DNA of 64,000 nt from AWTP1-13 sp963827545. Lineage in GTDB: Bacteria > Pseudomonadota > Alphaproteobacteria > Rhizobiales > Hyphomicrobiaceae. Where the stretch lies: positions 62,001 to 126,000 of the forward strand of contig CAWHBI010000046.1 in assembly GCA_963827545.1 (NCBI GenBank), written 5' to 3'. The position numbers were made by a program, and so were the translations under genes. The notes under the pieces are model-generated. The model saw nothing but the letters and a program-made list of their open reading frames with translations, did not search any database and was not told the origin of the DNA. Of the stretch, positions 10,943 to 20,155 are shown piece after piece. Position 1 is the first letter of the stretch. Each line of letters opens with the position of its first letter.

Positions 10943-12247
10943 ATGGACCGTGTCAATCGCGCGAACGGCTGTCTTCGTGCATCGGCCGCAGGCGCGGCCC
11001 TGCTGTCGATGAGCAGCTTGGCCCTTGCCGGCGGTTTCGAGGTACGTGAGCAGTCGGCCTACTTTCAGGGCACGTCGTTCGCGGGCGCGGCGGCCGGCGG
11101 ACACAATATTTCCTCCATCTTCTGGAACCCCGCTGCGTCCGCCTATGTGGGCTACGGGTTCACCGCGGATGCGAGTGCTGCGCTGATCTTTGCGGACTCG
11201 AATGTGGACGTGACCGGTTTCGGCGCGCCGGGCAACACTGGCCTTTGCGCTACCTTCGCATGCTCGGTCGATATCGGGGCGGTCGCCTTGGTGCCGGCGA
11301 GCTATATGGCTTGGCGCTACGACAGCCGCACCGTCTTTGCGCTCGGCATGAACTCCCAGTTCGGCTTAGGGACGAAGCCCGACAACCTGGAGTGGCTGGG
11401 CCAGCTGCACGCGCGATCCGCAAAGCTGTTCAGCGTCAACGTCAATCCGTCAGTGTCCTATGAGATCGTGCCAGGCATCGCGATCGGCGTCGGCCTGCAG
11501 GTGCAGCTGCTCGACCTGATGCATCTCAAATCAGCCACCGGACTCGCCGGTCCGGACCCGAGCGCCAGCCTTGCCGGGCAGGACATTGCTGCAGGCTTTA
11601 CAGCCGGCATCAACTACCGGCCTGCGCCCGGCACGTCGATCGGCCTCGGCTATCGCTCCTCGATCAGGCACACTCTCGAGGGCTCGGTCACCGTGGAAGG
11701 GACCGGGCTGGGTGGCCCAATTGAAGCCGATGTGGAAACGCCGGGCAAGGCGACCTTGAGCTTCTCGCAGGCCGTGGCCCCGAACATGCGTGTCCTGGGA
11801 ACCATCGACTGGACCAACTGGAGCACGCTCGATGTTGTTCGCGTCAAGCCGGCGCCCACCGCCCTGGGCAGCACTATCACGCTGGATTTTCAGTGGCATG
11901 ACGCTTGGTTCTTCGCGCTCGGCGGCGAGTGGGACGTGAACCCGCAGCTGACGCTGCGTGCCGGTGGCGCCTACGAGATGTCGCCGATCCGCAATCCGAC
12001 GGAGCGGCTGGTTCAGCTCCCAGACGCCGATCGCATATGGCTGAGCCTCGGCGCCACCTACCGGCTCAACGACACGACCGCCCTCAACTTCGGCTACAGC
12101 CACGTGTTCGTGGAGGACGCGAGCCTGCAGCGTGGGCTCACGACGGCACCAGCGCCGGTGCTCTTTGCGGACACCAACTCCAGGGTCGACATCGTCTCTG
12201 TCGGCCTGACGATGCGGTGGGGCGGCGCTCCTTCCCCCATGAAATAA
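10943..12247 (+). CDS. FadL/OmpP1-type outer-membrane transporter
   Basis: A 434-residue outer-membrane beta-barrel of the FadL (TodX/OmpP1) family, which takes up hydrophobic compounds such as fatty acids or aromatics. A signal peptide ends at about residue 29 (SSLALA before GGFEVREQS). The family's N-terminal hatch features are visible: the GGFEVREQSA start and FWNPAA. Alternating hydrophobic beta strands run to the C-terminus. The ATG at 10943 has a GGGGGC ribosome site; the open frame begins 60 bp earlier but lacks one. The last codon (TAA) belongs to the edge of repeat copy C. Confidence 0.9.
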   Translation: MDRVNRANGCLRASAAGAALLSMSSLALAGGFEVREQSAYFQGTSFAGAAAGGHNISSIFWNPAASAYVGYGFTADASAALIFADSNVDVTGFGAPGNTGLCATFACSVDIGAVALVPASYMAWRYDSRTVFALGMNSQFGLGTKPDNLEWLGQLHARSAKLFSVNVNPSVSYEIVPGIAIGVGLQVQLLDLMHLKSATGLAGPDPSASLAGQDIAAGFTAGINYRPAPGTSIGLGYRSSIRHTLEGSVTVEGTGLGGPIEADVETPGKATLSFSQAVAPNMRVLGTIDWTNWSTLDVVRVKPAPTALGSTITLDFQWHDAWFFALGGEWDVNPQLTLRAGGAYEMSPIRNPTERLVQLPDADRIWLSLGATYRLNDTTALNFGYSHVFVEDASLQRGLTTAPAPVLFADTNSRVDIVSVGLTMRWGGAPSPMK

Positions 12248-12420
12248 TACCGCCGAGCCAATGAATCTACCCGTCATCCCGGAAGCCGAGGCGCAGCCGA
12301 GGCTATCCGGGACCTGCCGCACGGACACCGCTCGCCGCAGATCCCGGCTCTGCGCGATCGCGCTTCCAGCGCGATCGCTGGGCCGGGATGACGGGTGGAA
12401 GGATAGGCCGCTCAGTATCA
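12245..12420. repeat. Dispersed palindromic element, copy C
   Basis: Exactly 176 bp, from TAATACCGCCGAGCC to CCGCTCAGTATCA, in opposite orientation to copies A and B. It fills the whole gap between two convergent genes. Its left end supplies TAA to the FadL-type gene and its right end supplies TGA (read on minus) to the alcohol dehydrogenase gene. Confidence 0.9.
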
Positions 12421-13503
12421 CGCGTCGAACTGGATGACGCTGCGCACCACCTTGCCGGCCTTCATGGCCGCGAACCCCTCGTTGATCTGCGAAAGGGCGA
12501 TCCGGTCGGAGATCCAATCGTCGAGGTGCAGCTTGCGCTGCTTGTAGAAGTCAATGAGGCGCGGCATGTCCACGCGGAAGCGATTGGAGCCCATCGACGA
12601 GCCCTGAATCTTGCGCTCGCGCAGGAAGTCGAAGCCGTGCAGCTCGATCTTCTGGCCGAATGGCACCATGCCGACGATGGTGGCAGTGCCGCCCATGGCC
12701 AGCATCTGGAAGGACTGCTCGGCCGTGATCTTGGTGCCGAGGCATTCGATGGCGTGATGCACGCCACCCTTGGTCATATCCTTGATGCGCTGGACCGGAT
12801 CGCCATCCTTGGGATTGACGAGATCCGTGGCCCCGAGCTTGGTGGCCAGCTGCAGCTTCACCGGGTTGGTGTCGACGGCGATGATACGGCCAGCGCCGGC
12901 GATGGCGGCACCATTGATGGCCGCCATGCCGACGCCGCCGCAGCCGATGATGGCGACCGTCTCTCCCGGGGCGACCTTGGCCGTGTTGACGGCCGCGCCA
13001 TAGCCGGTGATGACGGCGCAACCGATCAGAGCGGCGCGATCGAGGGGGAACTCCCGGTCGATCTTCACGATGGCGTTCTCGTGCACCAGCATCTTTTCCG
13101 CATAGGACGAAAGGTTCACGAAGGTGTGCAGCGGCTTGCCGTCGAGGCTCAGGCGCCTGGCCGCGCCAGGCGGCAGCTTCACGTCCGTATTGGAGCAGAT
13201 CACCGGGCGTCCTGTCGTGCAGTTCTCGCAGGTGCCGCAGAACACGGACAGGCAGGTGATCACGTGATCGCCCTTCTTCGCATACGTGACCTCGGAGCCG
13301 ACCTCCTCGACGATCCCCGCCGACTCGTGCCCCAGAACCACGGGAAGCGGGTGCGGGTAGAGACCCTCGATGAAATGCAGATCGGAGTGGCAGAGGCCCG
13401 CATAGGCGGTGCGGATCAGCACCTCGCGTGCGGCCGGCTTGTTGACGCTGACCTCCTCGATCGTGAGCGGCTTGTTCACTTCGTGCAGAACGGCGGCCTT
13501 CAT
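12418..13503 (-). CDS. Zinc-dependent alcohol dehydrogenase
   Basis: A 361-residue medium-chain (MDR) alcohol dehydrogenase. Catalytic zinc ligands C38 and GHE (58-60) are present, the structural-zinc cluster is intact (C89, C92, C95, C103), and the nucleotide site reads IIGCGGVGMAA near residue 190. It is most like the class III/AdhD group that oxidises alcohols with NAD. The frame is open further upstream, but the ATG at 13503 begins the conserved MKAAVLHEVNKP start and follows AGGGAGG. The substrate cannot be told from sequence. Its stop lies in the edge of repeat copy C. Confidence 0.9.
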   Translation of the reverse strand: MKAAVLHEVNKPLTIEEVSVNKPAAREVLIRTAYAGLCHSDLHFIEGLYPHPLPVVLGHESAGIVEEVGSEVTYAKKGDHVITCLSVFCGTCENCTTGRPVICSNTDVKLPPGAARRLSLDGKPLHTFVNLSSYAEKMLVHENAIVKIDREFPLDRAALIGCAVITGYGAAVNTAKVAPGETVAIIGCGGVGMAAINGAAIAGAGRIIAVDTNPVKLQLATKLGATDLVNPKDGDPVQRIKDMTKGGVHHAIECLGTKITAEQSFQMLAMGGTATIVGMVPFGQKIELHGFDFLRERKIQGSSMGSNRFRVDMPRLIDFYKQRKLHLDDWISDRIALSQINEGFAAMKAGKVVRSVIQFDA

Positions 13504-13747
13504 GGCTTCCTCCCTGTGCCCGTCATCGTCCGGGAAATCTAAGCAAGTTTGCGTCGGCGGGCCAACCCATCGGGTTGCCCCGGCGGCGCTTTGGCCGGGA
13601 AGCTGCCGTATCGGGCAGGTCCGTGAGGTGCCGGCGGCTGGCATTCCTGATGGTGGAAGCTCAACACCGTCGATGTGCGATGATAGGTTTGACTCAGAAA
13701 CAGGCAGTGTCGAGGCGTGAAAACCAGCACGCCAGAGGAGGCGACGC

Positions 13748-14212
13748 GTGGGCATCCCCGTCATAGAACAGGCCAAGATACAAGCTCAGGTTTTGGTTCC
13801 TCTCGTCAAGGCCCTTCAGGCGGAATTGGGCGAGGAACGCGCGAACGCACTTGTGCGCAAGGCTCTAGGCGACGTCTATCGTCGCCTCGGCGAACAGTGG
13901 TGGCGGGCGAAAGAATCCAAGCACGTGGGAGAGAACACGGCGTTGGCATTTGCCTCGTTCGCCAAAGGTGACGCCCTCGACTACAGTGTCCGCGCGCAAT
14001 CGCAAGATACCTACGAGATCGATGTCACCGGATGCCGGTACGCACAGTTCTACAAAGAGCTGGGTGAGCCTGAGCTTGGGTTCTTGCTGGTCTGCAGTTT
14101 GGACTTCCCGTTCGCCGAGGGGTTTGGCCCGGACATAAAGCTCACGCGCACTCAAACCATCATGCAAGGCGCGAGCCACTGCGATTTTCGCTACAGGCGA
14201 CAGAAAGACTGA
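13748..14212 (+). CDS. L-2-amino-thiazoline-4-carboxylate hydrolase-like protein
   Basis: A 154-residue protein resembling the ATC hydrolase family, named for opening of the thiazoline ring of L-2-amino-thiazoline-4-carboxylate to give S-carbamoyl-cysteine in cysteine synthesis or salvage. Typical features are C96 (CRYAQFYKELGEPELG), C116 (VCSLDF), RTQTIMQGASHCDFRY with H144 and C145, and a helical N-terminal half. The start is GTG at 13748 with a strong AGAGGAGG site. Many relatives are annotated only by domain, so the true substrate is uncertain. It is a lone gene between two unrelated ones. Confidence 0.75.
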   Translation: MGIPVIEQAKIQAQVLVPLVKALQAELGEERANALVRKALGDVYRRLGEQWWRAKESKHVGENTALAFASFAKGDALDYSVRAQSQDTYEIDVTGCRYAQFYKELGEPELGFLLVCSLDFPFAEGFGPDIKLTRTQTIMQGASHCDFRYRRQKD

Positions 14213-14339
14213 TAGTCGCTTCCGTGATCTACCCGAACGCCCCGCACGATTCGGCAGCACACGCCAAAAGCGGACGCCGGAGTTCCAACCAAGCGTTGGC
14301 CGAGCTGCGGAAGCGTGCCTGGTCCGGCCCTATCACGCC

Positions 14340-16436
14340 TCACAACCGCCCCTCGGACACAAGGCCGATCGCTTCGTCCACTGCCTTGAGCGCCTGCTTG
14401 AGCTCGGCCTTCTGGGCCTTGGCGAGGCGGGCCGGGTCGACGCGCACCGACGGGGGCACGCCTGCTTCCGTGTCGAGGAGTTGCTGGCCGATCACCATGC
14501 CCAGGATCACGCGATGGGCGTCGAGGATCGATTGGATCGCCTCGGGTGAGCCGATGCCCCTGGCGGCGATGCCCTCGAGACGGTCGGTTGTCGAGCGGGC
14601 GCGCACGTCGTGCCGGATGGAGAGAACCCGCGCCGAGGTGAAGATCGGCATGAGGCCGTGCATCTTGAGGTCGATGCGGCCCTTCTCGTCCACCCTGAAG
14701 CCGCCGAGCAGCGTGAAGGCGCGGCCGCGCCGGCGCGTGACCTCGATCAGCAGGTTCTGGAAGTCGCGGGCCGCGTGCCCGCGGGCGTAGGCGTGGCTCC
14801 AGACGGTCTCGGCGAGCGCGGTTGTGCCATGCACCGGCAGGGCGTCGAAAAAGATGTCCACGTTGAGCAGGTCCTGGGGCCGCTGGCGCCGAACCCAGCC
14901 GTCGATGGTGGCCTGCCAGTCCGCCACGCTCTTGCGCCAGTCCCTGTTCCTGGCCATCACGCCGCCCTTGCACAATGGCACGCCGGCCGCGTCGAGGATG
15001 CCGCTCATGTGGCCGGCGAGCTTCTCGAAATAGAGATCCTCGGGCCCGCCCTCGCTGCCCTGCGCATAGACGATGGCGTTGTCCTGGTCGGCCGCGAGCT
15101 GGCTCTCGCCGCGCCCCGCCGAGCCCAGCACCAGCACGGCGTAAGGGACGGGGGGCGGACCCTGGCCCTCGCTCTGCAGCCGCTGCTCGGCAAGCTCGGC
15201 GGCGCGGCGCGTCATGCTGCAGATCTCGGAGCTCACGACGGCGGAGATGGTGCGCGGGTCGACCTCCTCCTGCATCAGGTTGCGCGTCATCAGCGGCAGC
15301 CTGGCCCAGGCCGAGGCCAGCGCCGCAGCCGTGGCAGCGCTGTCGATCTCGTCGCCAAGCATGATGGCGGTGGTGGCGCGATGACGCAGCAGATTGCGCG
15401 TCGTGACCGCGCCGACGATCTCGCCCTCCGCGCCGGTGACGCCAAGATGGCGGAAGCCCAGCCGCTCGATGCGACCGATGGCGCGGTAGAGGAACGCGTC
15501 CTCGGCGACGGTCTGCAGCGGCGCCTTCATGATCGCATCGAGGCGGGCGGACAATCCCGCCTCGCCCGCGTCGACCGCGCGCAGCACATCGCGCTCGGTC
15601 ACGATGCCGGTCATGCCCGAAGCCGCGCGTACGAACACGCTGCTCACCCGTTTCTCGATCAGCTCGCGCACGGCCTCGCGCACGGTCATGTCCGGCGGGG
15701 CGAAGATGGGCGGGGTGCTCATGACATCGCGAACGCGGTGGCGGTAGGGAAAGCTGTCGAGGCGTGCCAGCGCACGCGTTTCGTCGGCTGGACCGGTTGG
15801 CGTGGGAGGATAGCCGCCGGTGCTGCGGGCCTCCTGCTCCGCCAGCGACCGGCTCGCGGCCTCGGCCTCGGCCAGCGTACGGATGTTCTTGGCACGCAAA
15901 AGCGGCACCAGTGCCAGGAACACCTGGCCGGTCGCCTCAGCGTCGCCGAGCGCCGTGTGGCGGCCCTTCATCTCGATGCCGAGCCATTCGCACAGCCGGT
16001 CGAGCCCATGGTCGACGAGCGTGGGCGCCGCGAGCCGGGCCAGAGCGCGAACGTCGAGCGCGCGGAAGCGTGGCCATGGCCGCCGCGCCAGCGCATACTC
16101 CCGCTCGAGCACGGCAAGGTCGTAGTTGATGGCGTGGCCGATCACGATCGCGCGGCCGACAAAGGCTTCCAAGGCGGGTGCGATGCCGGCGAACGCGGGC
16201 GCGGTGTCGACCATGGCGTCGGTGATGCCGTGCACGGCGACCGCCGTCTTCGGGATGGCGCTGCCAGGCTTGACCAGGCTCTCGAACCGCTCCCCAGCCT
16301 GCAGGCTGCCGCCGGACAGCCGCAGCGCGCCGATCTGCACAACGCGGGCGACGCGCGCGTCGAGACCTGTCGTCTCGGTGTCGAGCACGACGGCGTTGAG
16401 CGCAATGAGCGGGGTGGAGTAGCTGGTCCCGTCCAC
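14340..16436 (-). CDS. Exonuclease-CBS-DUF294 nucleotidyltransferase fusion
   Basis: A 698-residue multidomain protein. An N-terminal DnaQ-like 3'-5' exonuclease (about 10-190) starts VLDTETTG (DEDDh class; HNYDLA-type and HTALGDA motifs follow). A CBS pair comes next (about 238-360, RDVMSTPP and GIVTERDVL). A DUF294 nucleotidyltransferase-like domain (LVLGSAGRGES, then DQDNAIVY) and its C-terminal partner DUF294_C close the protein. The GTG at 16436 is preferred because GGAGGG lies 8 bp upstream; the frame is open 52 codons further. CBS domains usually sense adenylates, so it may be an energy-responsive nucleotide-processing enzyme. The substrate is unknown. Confidence 0.88.
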   Translation of the reverse strand: MDGTSYSTPLIALNAVVLDTETTGLDARVARVVQIGALRLSGGSLQAGERFESLVKPGSAIPKTAVAVHGITDAMVDTAPAFAGIAPALEAFVGRAIVIGHAINYDLAVLEREYALARRPWPRFRALDVRALARLAAPTLVDHGLDRLCEWLGIEMKGRHTALGDAEATGQVFLALVPLLRAKNIRTLAEAEAASRSLAEQEARSTGGYPPTPTGPADETRALARLDSFPYRHRVRDVMSTPPIFAPPDMTVREAVRELIEKRVSSVFVRAASGMTGIVTERDVLRAVDAGEAGLSARLDAIMKAPLQTVAEDAFLYRAIGRIERLGFRHLGVTGAEGEIVGAVTTRNLLRHRATTAIMLGDEIDSAATAAALASAWARLPLMTRNLMQEEVDPRTISAVVSSEICSMTRRAAELAEQRLQSEGQGPPPVPYAVLVLGSAGRGESQLAADQDNAIVYAQGSEGGPEDLYFEKLAGHMSGILDAAGVPLCKGGVMARNRDWRKSVADWQATIDGWVRRQRPQDLLNVDIFFDALPVHGTTALAETVWSHAYARGHAARDFQNLLIEVTRRRGRAFTLLGGFRVDEKGRIDLKMHGLMPIFTSARVLSIRHDVRARSTTDRLEGIAARGIGSPEAIQSILDAHRVILGMVIGQQLLDTEAGVPPSVRVDPARLAKAQKAELKQALKAVDEAIGLVSEGRL

Positions 16437-16595
16437 CGTGGCGTCCCTCCGTTCCCCTCGGCTCGGCGTGAGCGCGGCCGCAAGAGCGCGCGACGCCTGC
16501 GCCGAGGAGCAATCGCATGTTGGCTGACGGATTGCGGGTTCACAAGCGCCCTTGCACGGGCCGACGCGCATCGCGCAATGCGCAATCCTCAATCC

Positions 16596-18420
16596 TCAGT
16601 TCGGCGGGGCGCCGGCCCACGCCAGCACCGGGTGTCCCTCGGCCTTGAGGCGGGCCATCTCGGTGAGGCCCCAGCGATAGGTGCGCTGCATCAGCTCGGT
16701 GTGGCGGTGCCAGTCGAGCAGCCCCAAGTCATGCGGCATCGGCGGCACCAGCAGCAGGTCGTCGGGGCGCAGGTGGCGCTCGTAGTCCTGGCGGTTGGCC
16801 ATCATCGAGCGCATGAGCACGGTGCCGACGCCGGGTGCCGACGGCAGCGCGCTGCGCAGGAAGGGCGTGACCAGCCATTTCAAGAGGTGGTTGCGCCCCG
16901 GCAGCGCGCGGTAGTCCACCGCGAAGCGCTCCAACCTGGGCACCGCGAAGCTCACCACCACATTGGGCCCGCTCTTCAGCTCGTGCATGACCTTGACCGG
17001 CACGTTGTCCATGATGGCGCCGTCGACCAGCATGTGCCCCTCCTCGGTGTAGTAGGGCGGCAGCAGCACGGGCACCGAGCCCGTCGCGCGCACCGCCGCC
17101 CACAAATCCCCGCGGCGGTGGCGGTGCAGGTCGTAGCTCGACAGGTTGGTGGAGACGGCGAAGTAGGGGATCCACAAATCCTCGATGTCGACGCCCGCAT
17201 AGTGGTTGGCGAGCTGCCGGTCGAAGTGGGTGTGATCGATCAGGCTGTAGCGCGGCCAAGTGTAGCGATGCATGGCCTTGTTGGTAACGAAGATCTCGTG
17301 GATGGCACGGTCGACCGAGTCGGGCGGCGTGCCCATGGCGAAGGCCGCCGTCATCGCACCGCCACCGGAGGACCCGCCGATGATGTCGAACGAGAAGCCC
17401 GTTTCCTGCAGGGCCTTGTAGAGCCCGGTATGCGCCGCGCAGTAGGCGCCGCCGCCGCAGGCGACAAGGCCGAGCGCCGCGCCGCTGATGAAGCGGTAGA
17501 GCCGCTCCGTGTCGCCCGGCTCATCGAGCGCCACATGATGGTGCATGGCGATGCTGCGTCCCTCGAGCCAGCGCGCCGTCCCCGCGATGGGAGCGCGGGT
17601 CTGATGCAGCAGCACGAGGCGCTGGCCGTCGGCCGGCAGCAGCTCGGCCGCGAGCCCCTCGAGCGCATTGGGGCGCGGGTCGGCGCCGTGCTGCCCCACG
17701 CTGAGCACGAGATCGGCCTGCCGGATCGCCTTCTCCGACCAGGGGGTCAGCTCGTCGTCGGCCAGGAACAGGACGTAGTCGTGGCGGCCTTCCAGCGCAT
17801 TGAGCGCGCTCGTCGCCTCGGCGCTGTCGAGGCGGGTGCCCACCGGCAGCACCTCCCGCACCGTCTCCCCGCGTACCAGGAGCACGGAATGCGCGCGCTG
17901 GAGCACGCTCATCAGCCCGGCAACAAAGGCGCTCGGGAACCCTGCTGGCACCTGCGCGAATGATGGCAATGGTGCGCGGGCGCGGATCGGGCGGCGGCAC
18001 CTTGCCGACGTTGGCCTCGGCCAGGCGCCCTGCGAGCGTCACGGTCAGGGTGCGCCAGATACCTGGGTTCTTCGCCGATAGCTCCTCGAATTCGGCGCGC
18101 CCCAGCCGCAGCACGACGCTGTCGCGCAGCGCCGTGACGGTGGCCGTGCGCGGGCCCCCGGCGAGGAAGGCGATCTCACCGATCGGCTGGCCGGGCCCGA
18201 GCTCGGCGACAATGTGGCCTCGACCATCGATGGTGATGGCGAAACGCCCCGTGACCACGACGTAGAGCGCGTCGGCCATGTCGCCCTGGCGCACCAGCAC
18301 GCCGCCGCGCTTGAGGGTCAGCGTTTGAAGCTCTGCGGCGAGCCTCGCGCGCTCGGCGGGATCGAGGTCGTGAAAGATTTCGACCCCGTCGAGGCCGTGC
18401 TCGGGGACGTTCGGTTTCAT
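16596..18420 (-). CDS. cNMP-binding / patatin lipase (NTE family), frameshifted
   Basis: Two overlapping frames together encode one protein of about 605 residues. The first (from ATG 18420) is a cyclic-nucleotide-binding domain (LKRGGVLVRQGD ... GEIAFLAGGPRTATVTAL); it ends in the linker RPRTIAIIRAG. The second resumes with AGFPSAFVAGLMSVLQ and carries a patatin phospholipase: oxyanion CGGGAYCAAHTG, nucleophile GGSSGGG, catalytic aspartate in VDGAI. The switch needs one base removed near 17935-17960. Both halves are uncorrupted, so this is a recent mutation or a sequence error. The intact enzyme would be a neuropathy-target-esterase-type membrane lysophospholipase. It lies upstream of, and codirectional with, the exonuclease-CBS gene. 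Confidence 0.85.
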
Positions 18421-18630
18421 GCGATATTGCGCAGTGCTTCCACAAGGTTTCCCCGCAGCCTACCCCAGCGTCTTTCCACTGAGAATGTCGCAACCGGTCA
18501 GGCAAGGCATCCTTGATGGCTAATCGAGATTGCAGATCAAGGGGTTCGAACGGAAAGTCATGCGCTTTGAAAACAGGACGGATCAGAGATATGCTGGATA
18601 CGGTGGGGTATGAACCGAGGAGGAAAGCTG

Positions 18631-18855
18631 ATGACACGTTGGTTGATGGCATTCGGGTGTGTGTTTGCTCTCGCGCTGAGCGCGCCCATGGGAGGCGAGG
18701 CTACCGCAGCCAAGAGGGCAAGCGGCAAGGCCTGCACGAGCACCGGCATGGACGGCAAGGCAACGAAGTGGCGGTGCAAGGCCGCCGAAAAGTGCTGCTT
18801 CGATTGGCTTTCCAGCCAGGGCACGTGCGTGCCTGCTTCCGGCGTCTGCCTGTAA
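18631..18855 (+). CDS. Small exported cysteine-containing protein
   Basis: A 74-residue protein with an N-terminal signal peptide (MTRWLMAFGCVFALALSAP, cleavage near EATAAKR). The mature part is about 45 residues with six cysteines (CTSTG, RCKAAEKCCFDW, GTCVPASGVC), suggesting a disulfide-stabilised periplasmic peptide. The ATG at 18631 is chosen because AGGAGG precedes it at good spacing; an upstream ATG at 18610 overlaps that site. I do not recognise a family. A strong hairpin (18906-18938) follows. Confidence 0.65.
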   Translation: MTRWLMAFGCVFALALSAPMGGEATAAKRASGKACTSTGMDGKATKWRCKAAEKCCFDWLSSQGTCVPASGVCL

Positions 18856-18905
18856 GGTCGGAAAGCGCGCGGTTCATAGTATCCGCATCAGAGCGAGCTG
18901 CTGCC

Positions 18906-18938
18906 GTGGCCGGGTCGACCTGCGCGCGACCCGGCCAC
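18906..18938. terminator. Perfect 12-bp hairpin between convergent genes
   Basis: Arms GTGGCCGGGTCG (18906-18917) and CGACCCGGCCAC (18927-18938) enclose a 9-base loop, in the gap between the small exported protein and the acyl-CoA dehydrogenase. There is no T tract, so it is a likely but not classical bidirectional terminator. Confidence 0.5.
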
Positions 18939-18985
18939 CCGGCGCCGCAAGCTCCTCGCACGACGAGGCGTGGTAAAGCCGAGGC

Positions 18986-20146
18986 TCAAATCCGCTTTGC
19001 CACCTCGTCCAGCATCACCTCCGTGGCGCCGCCGCCGATGGATTGCACGCGCGCATCCCGTGACATGCGCTCGATCGCGCTCTCGCGCATGTAGCCCATG
19101 CCGCCGTGGAACTGCACGCAGTCGTAGAGCACCTCGTTGACGAGCGTGCCGGCAAGCGCCTTGAGCATGGACACGTCCCTGGTGACGTCTTCGCCTTGCG
19201 TGTCGCGCCACGCCGTATTGAACAGCAGCGCGCGTGCTGCCTCCACCTCGGCCAGCCGCATGGACAGGCGCTGCCGGATCGCCTGCTTGTCCCACAGCGC
19301 GGCCCCGAAGGCGCGCCGCTGCTTGACCCAGTCGAGCGTCAGCTCGATCGCCTTCATGGCCTCGCCCAGCGCCTGGGCGCTCAAGACGATGCGCTCGTTC
19401 TGCAGGTTCCTGACGAGCGCATAGAAGCCGCGCCCCTCCGTGCCCAGCAGGTTCTCTTCAGGCACCAAGCAGTCCTCGAAAACCAGCTCCGCCGTGTCGC
19501 TCGAGAGCCAGCCGTGCTTCTCCAGCGCGCGCGCCACCCTGAAGCCGGCCGTGCCCTTCTCGACCGCGAACATGCTCATGGTGTGGCTGCGGCCGCCCTC
19601 GCCGCTCTTGGCGGCAACGAAGACGAGATCGCCGTGCACGCCGTTGGTGATGAACATCTTGGAGCCGTTGAGCACGAAGCCGCCCGACACCCTGCGCGCC
19701 GTCGTGCGCATGGAGGCGAGATCGGAGCCGGCATCGGCTTCCGTCATGGCCACCGCGGTGATCTTGCGCCCCGAGGTGATATCGGGCATCCAGCGCTGCA
19801 GCTGCTCGGGGCTGCCGGCGTGAAACAGGTGCGGCGAGGCCATATCGGTGTGCACCAGCACGGTGACGGCAAAGCCGCCGTAGGTGGAGCGGCCAAGCTC
19901 CTCCGCCAGCACCGCGTTGGCGAGCGTGTCGAGACCCGCCCCGCCGTGCTCGGGCGCGTAGCGCATGCCGAGCAAGCCGAGCGATCCCATCTCGCGCAGG
20001 ATCTCGCGCGGCACGAAGCCCTGCTCTTCCCACGCGTCCGCCACGGGCACCACCTTGTCGGCGATGAAGCGCCGGATGGTGCGGCGGAGCATCTCGTGCT
20101 CCTCCGTGAGGTAAGGGAATCGCTCGTTGGCGAGGGTTTCGCTCAT
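18986..20146 (-). CDS. Acyl-CoA dehydrogenase
   Basis: A 386-residue FAD enzyme that introduces the alpha-beta double bond in acyl-CoA and passes electrons to ETF. Typical signatures are VAMTEADAGSDLASM, GSKMFITNG and the C-terminal FHGGMGYMRES. The glutamate found near the C-terminus of medium-chain enzymes is replaced by glycine (SIGGGATEVM); as in isovaleryl/long-chain types, the catalytic base is probably the glutamate of LQNERIV. The chain specificity is therefore more likely branched or long. Its start is 9 bp downstream of the SnoaL-like gene's stop, so the two probably form an operon. Confidence 0.92.
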   Translation of the reverse strand: MSETLANERFPYLTEEHEMLRRTIRRFIADKVVPVADAWEEQGFVPREILREMGSLGLLGMRYAPEHGGAGLDTLANAVLAEELGRSTYGGFAVTVLVHTDMASPHLFHAGSPEQLQRWMPDITSGRKITAVAMTEADAGSDLASMRTTARRVSGGFVLNGSKMFITNGVHGDLVFVAAKSGEGGRSHTMSMFAVEKGTAGFRVARALEKHGWLSSDTAELVFEDCLVPEENLLGTEGRGFYALVRNLQNERIVLSAQALGEAMKAIELTLDWVKQRRAFGAALWDKQAIRQRLSMRLAEVEAARALLFNTAWRDTQGEDVTRDVSMLKALAGTLVNEVLYDCVQFHGGMGYMRESAIERMSRDARVQSIGGGATEVMLDEVAKRI

Positions 20147-20155
20147 GTCGAGACG

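Noticed and set aside
14610..17963. A 1117-codon open frame on the plus strand.
   Set aside because: It is the antisense shadow of the exonuclease-CBS and patatin genes; arginine- and histidine-rich with no domain. High GC makes long antisense frames common.
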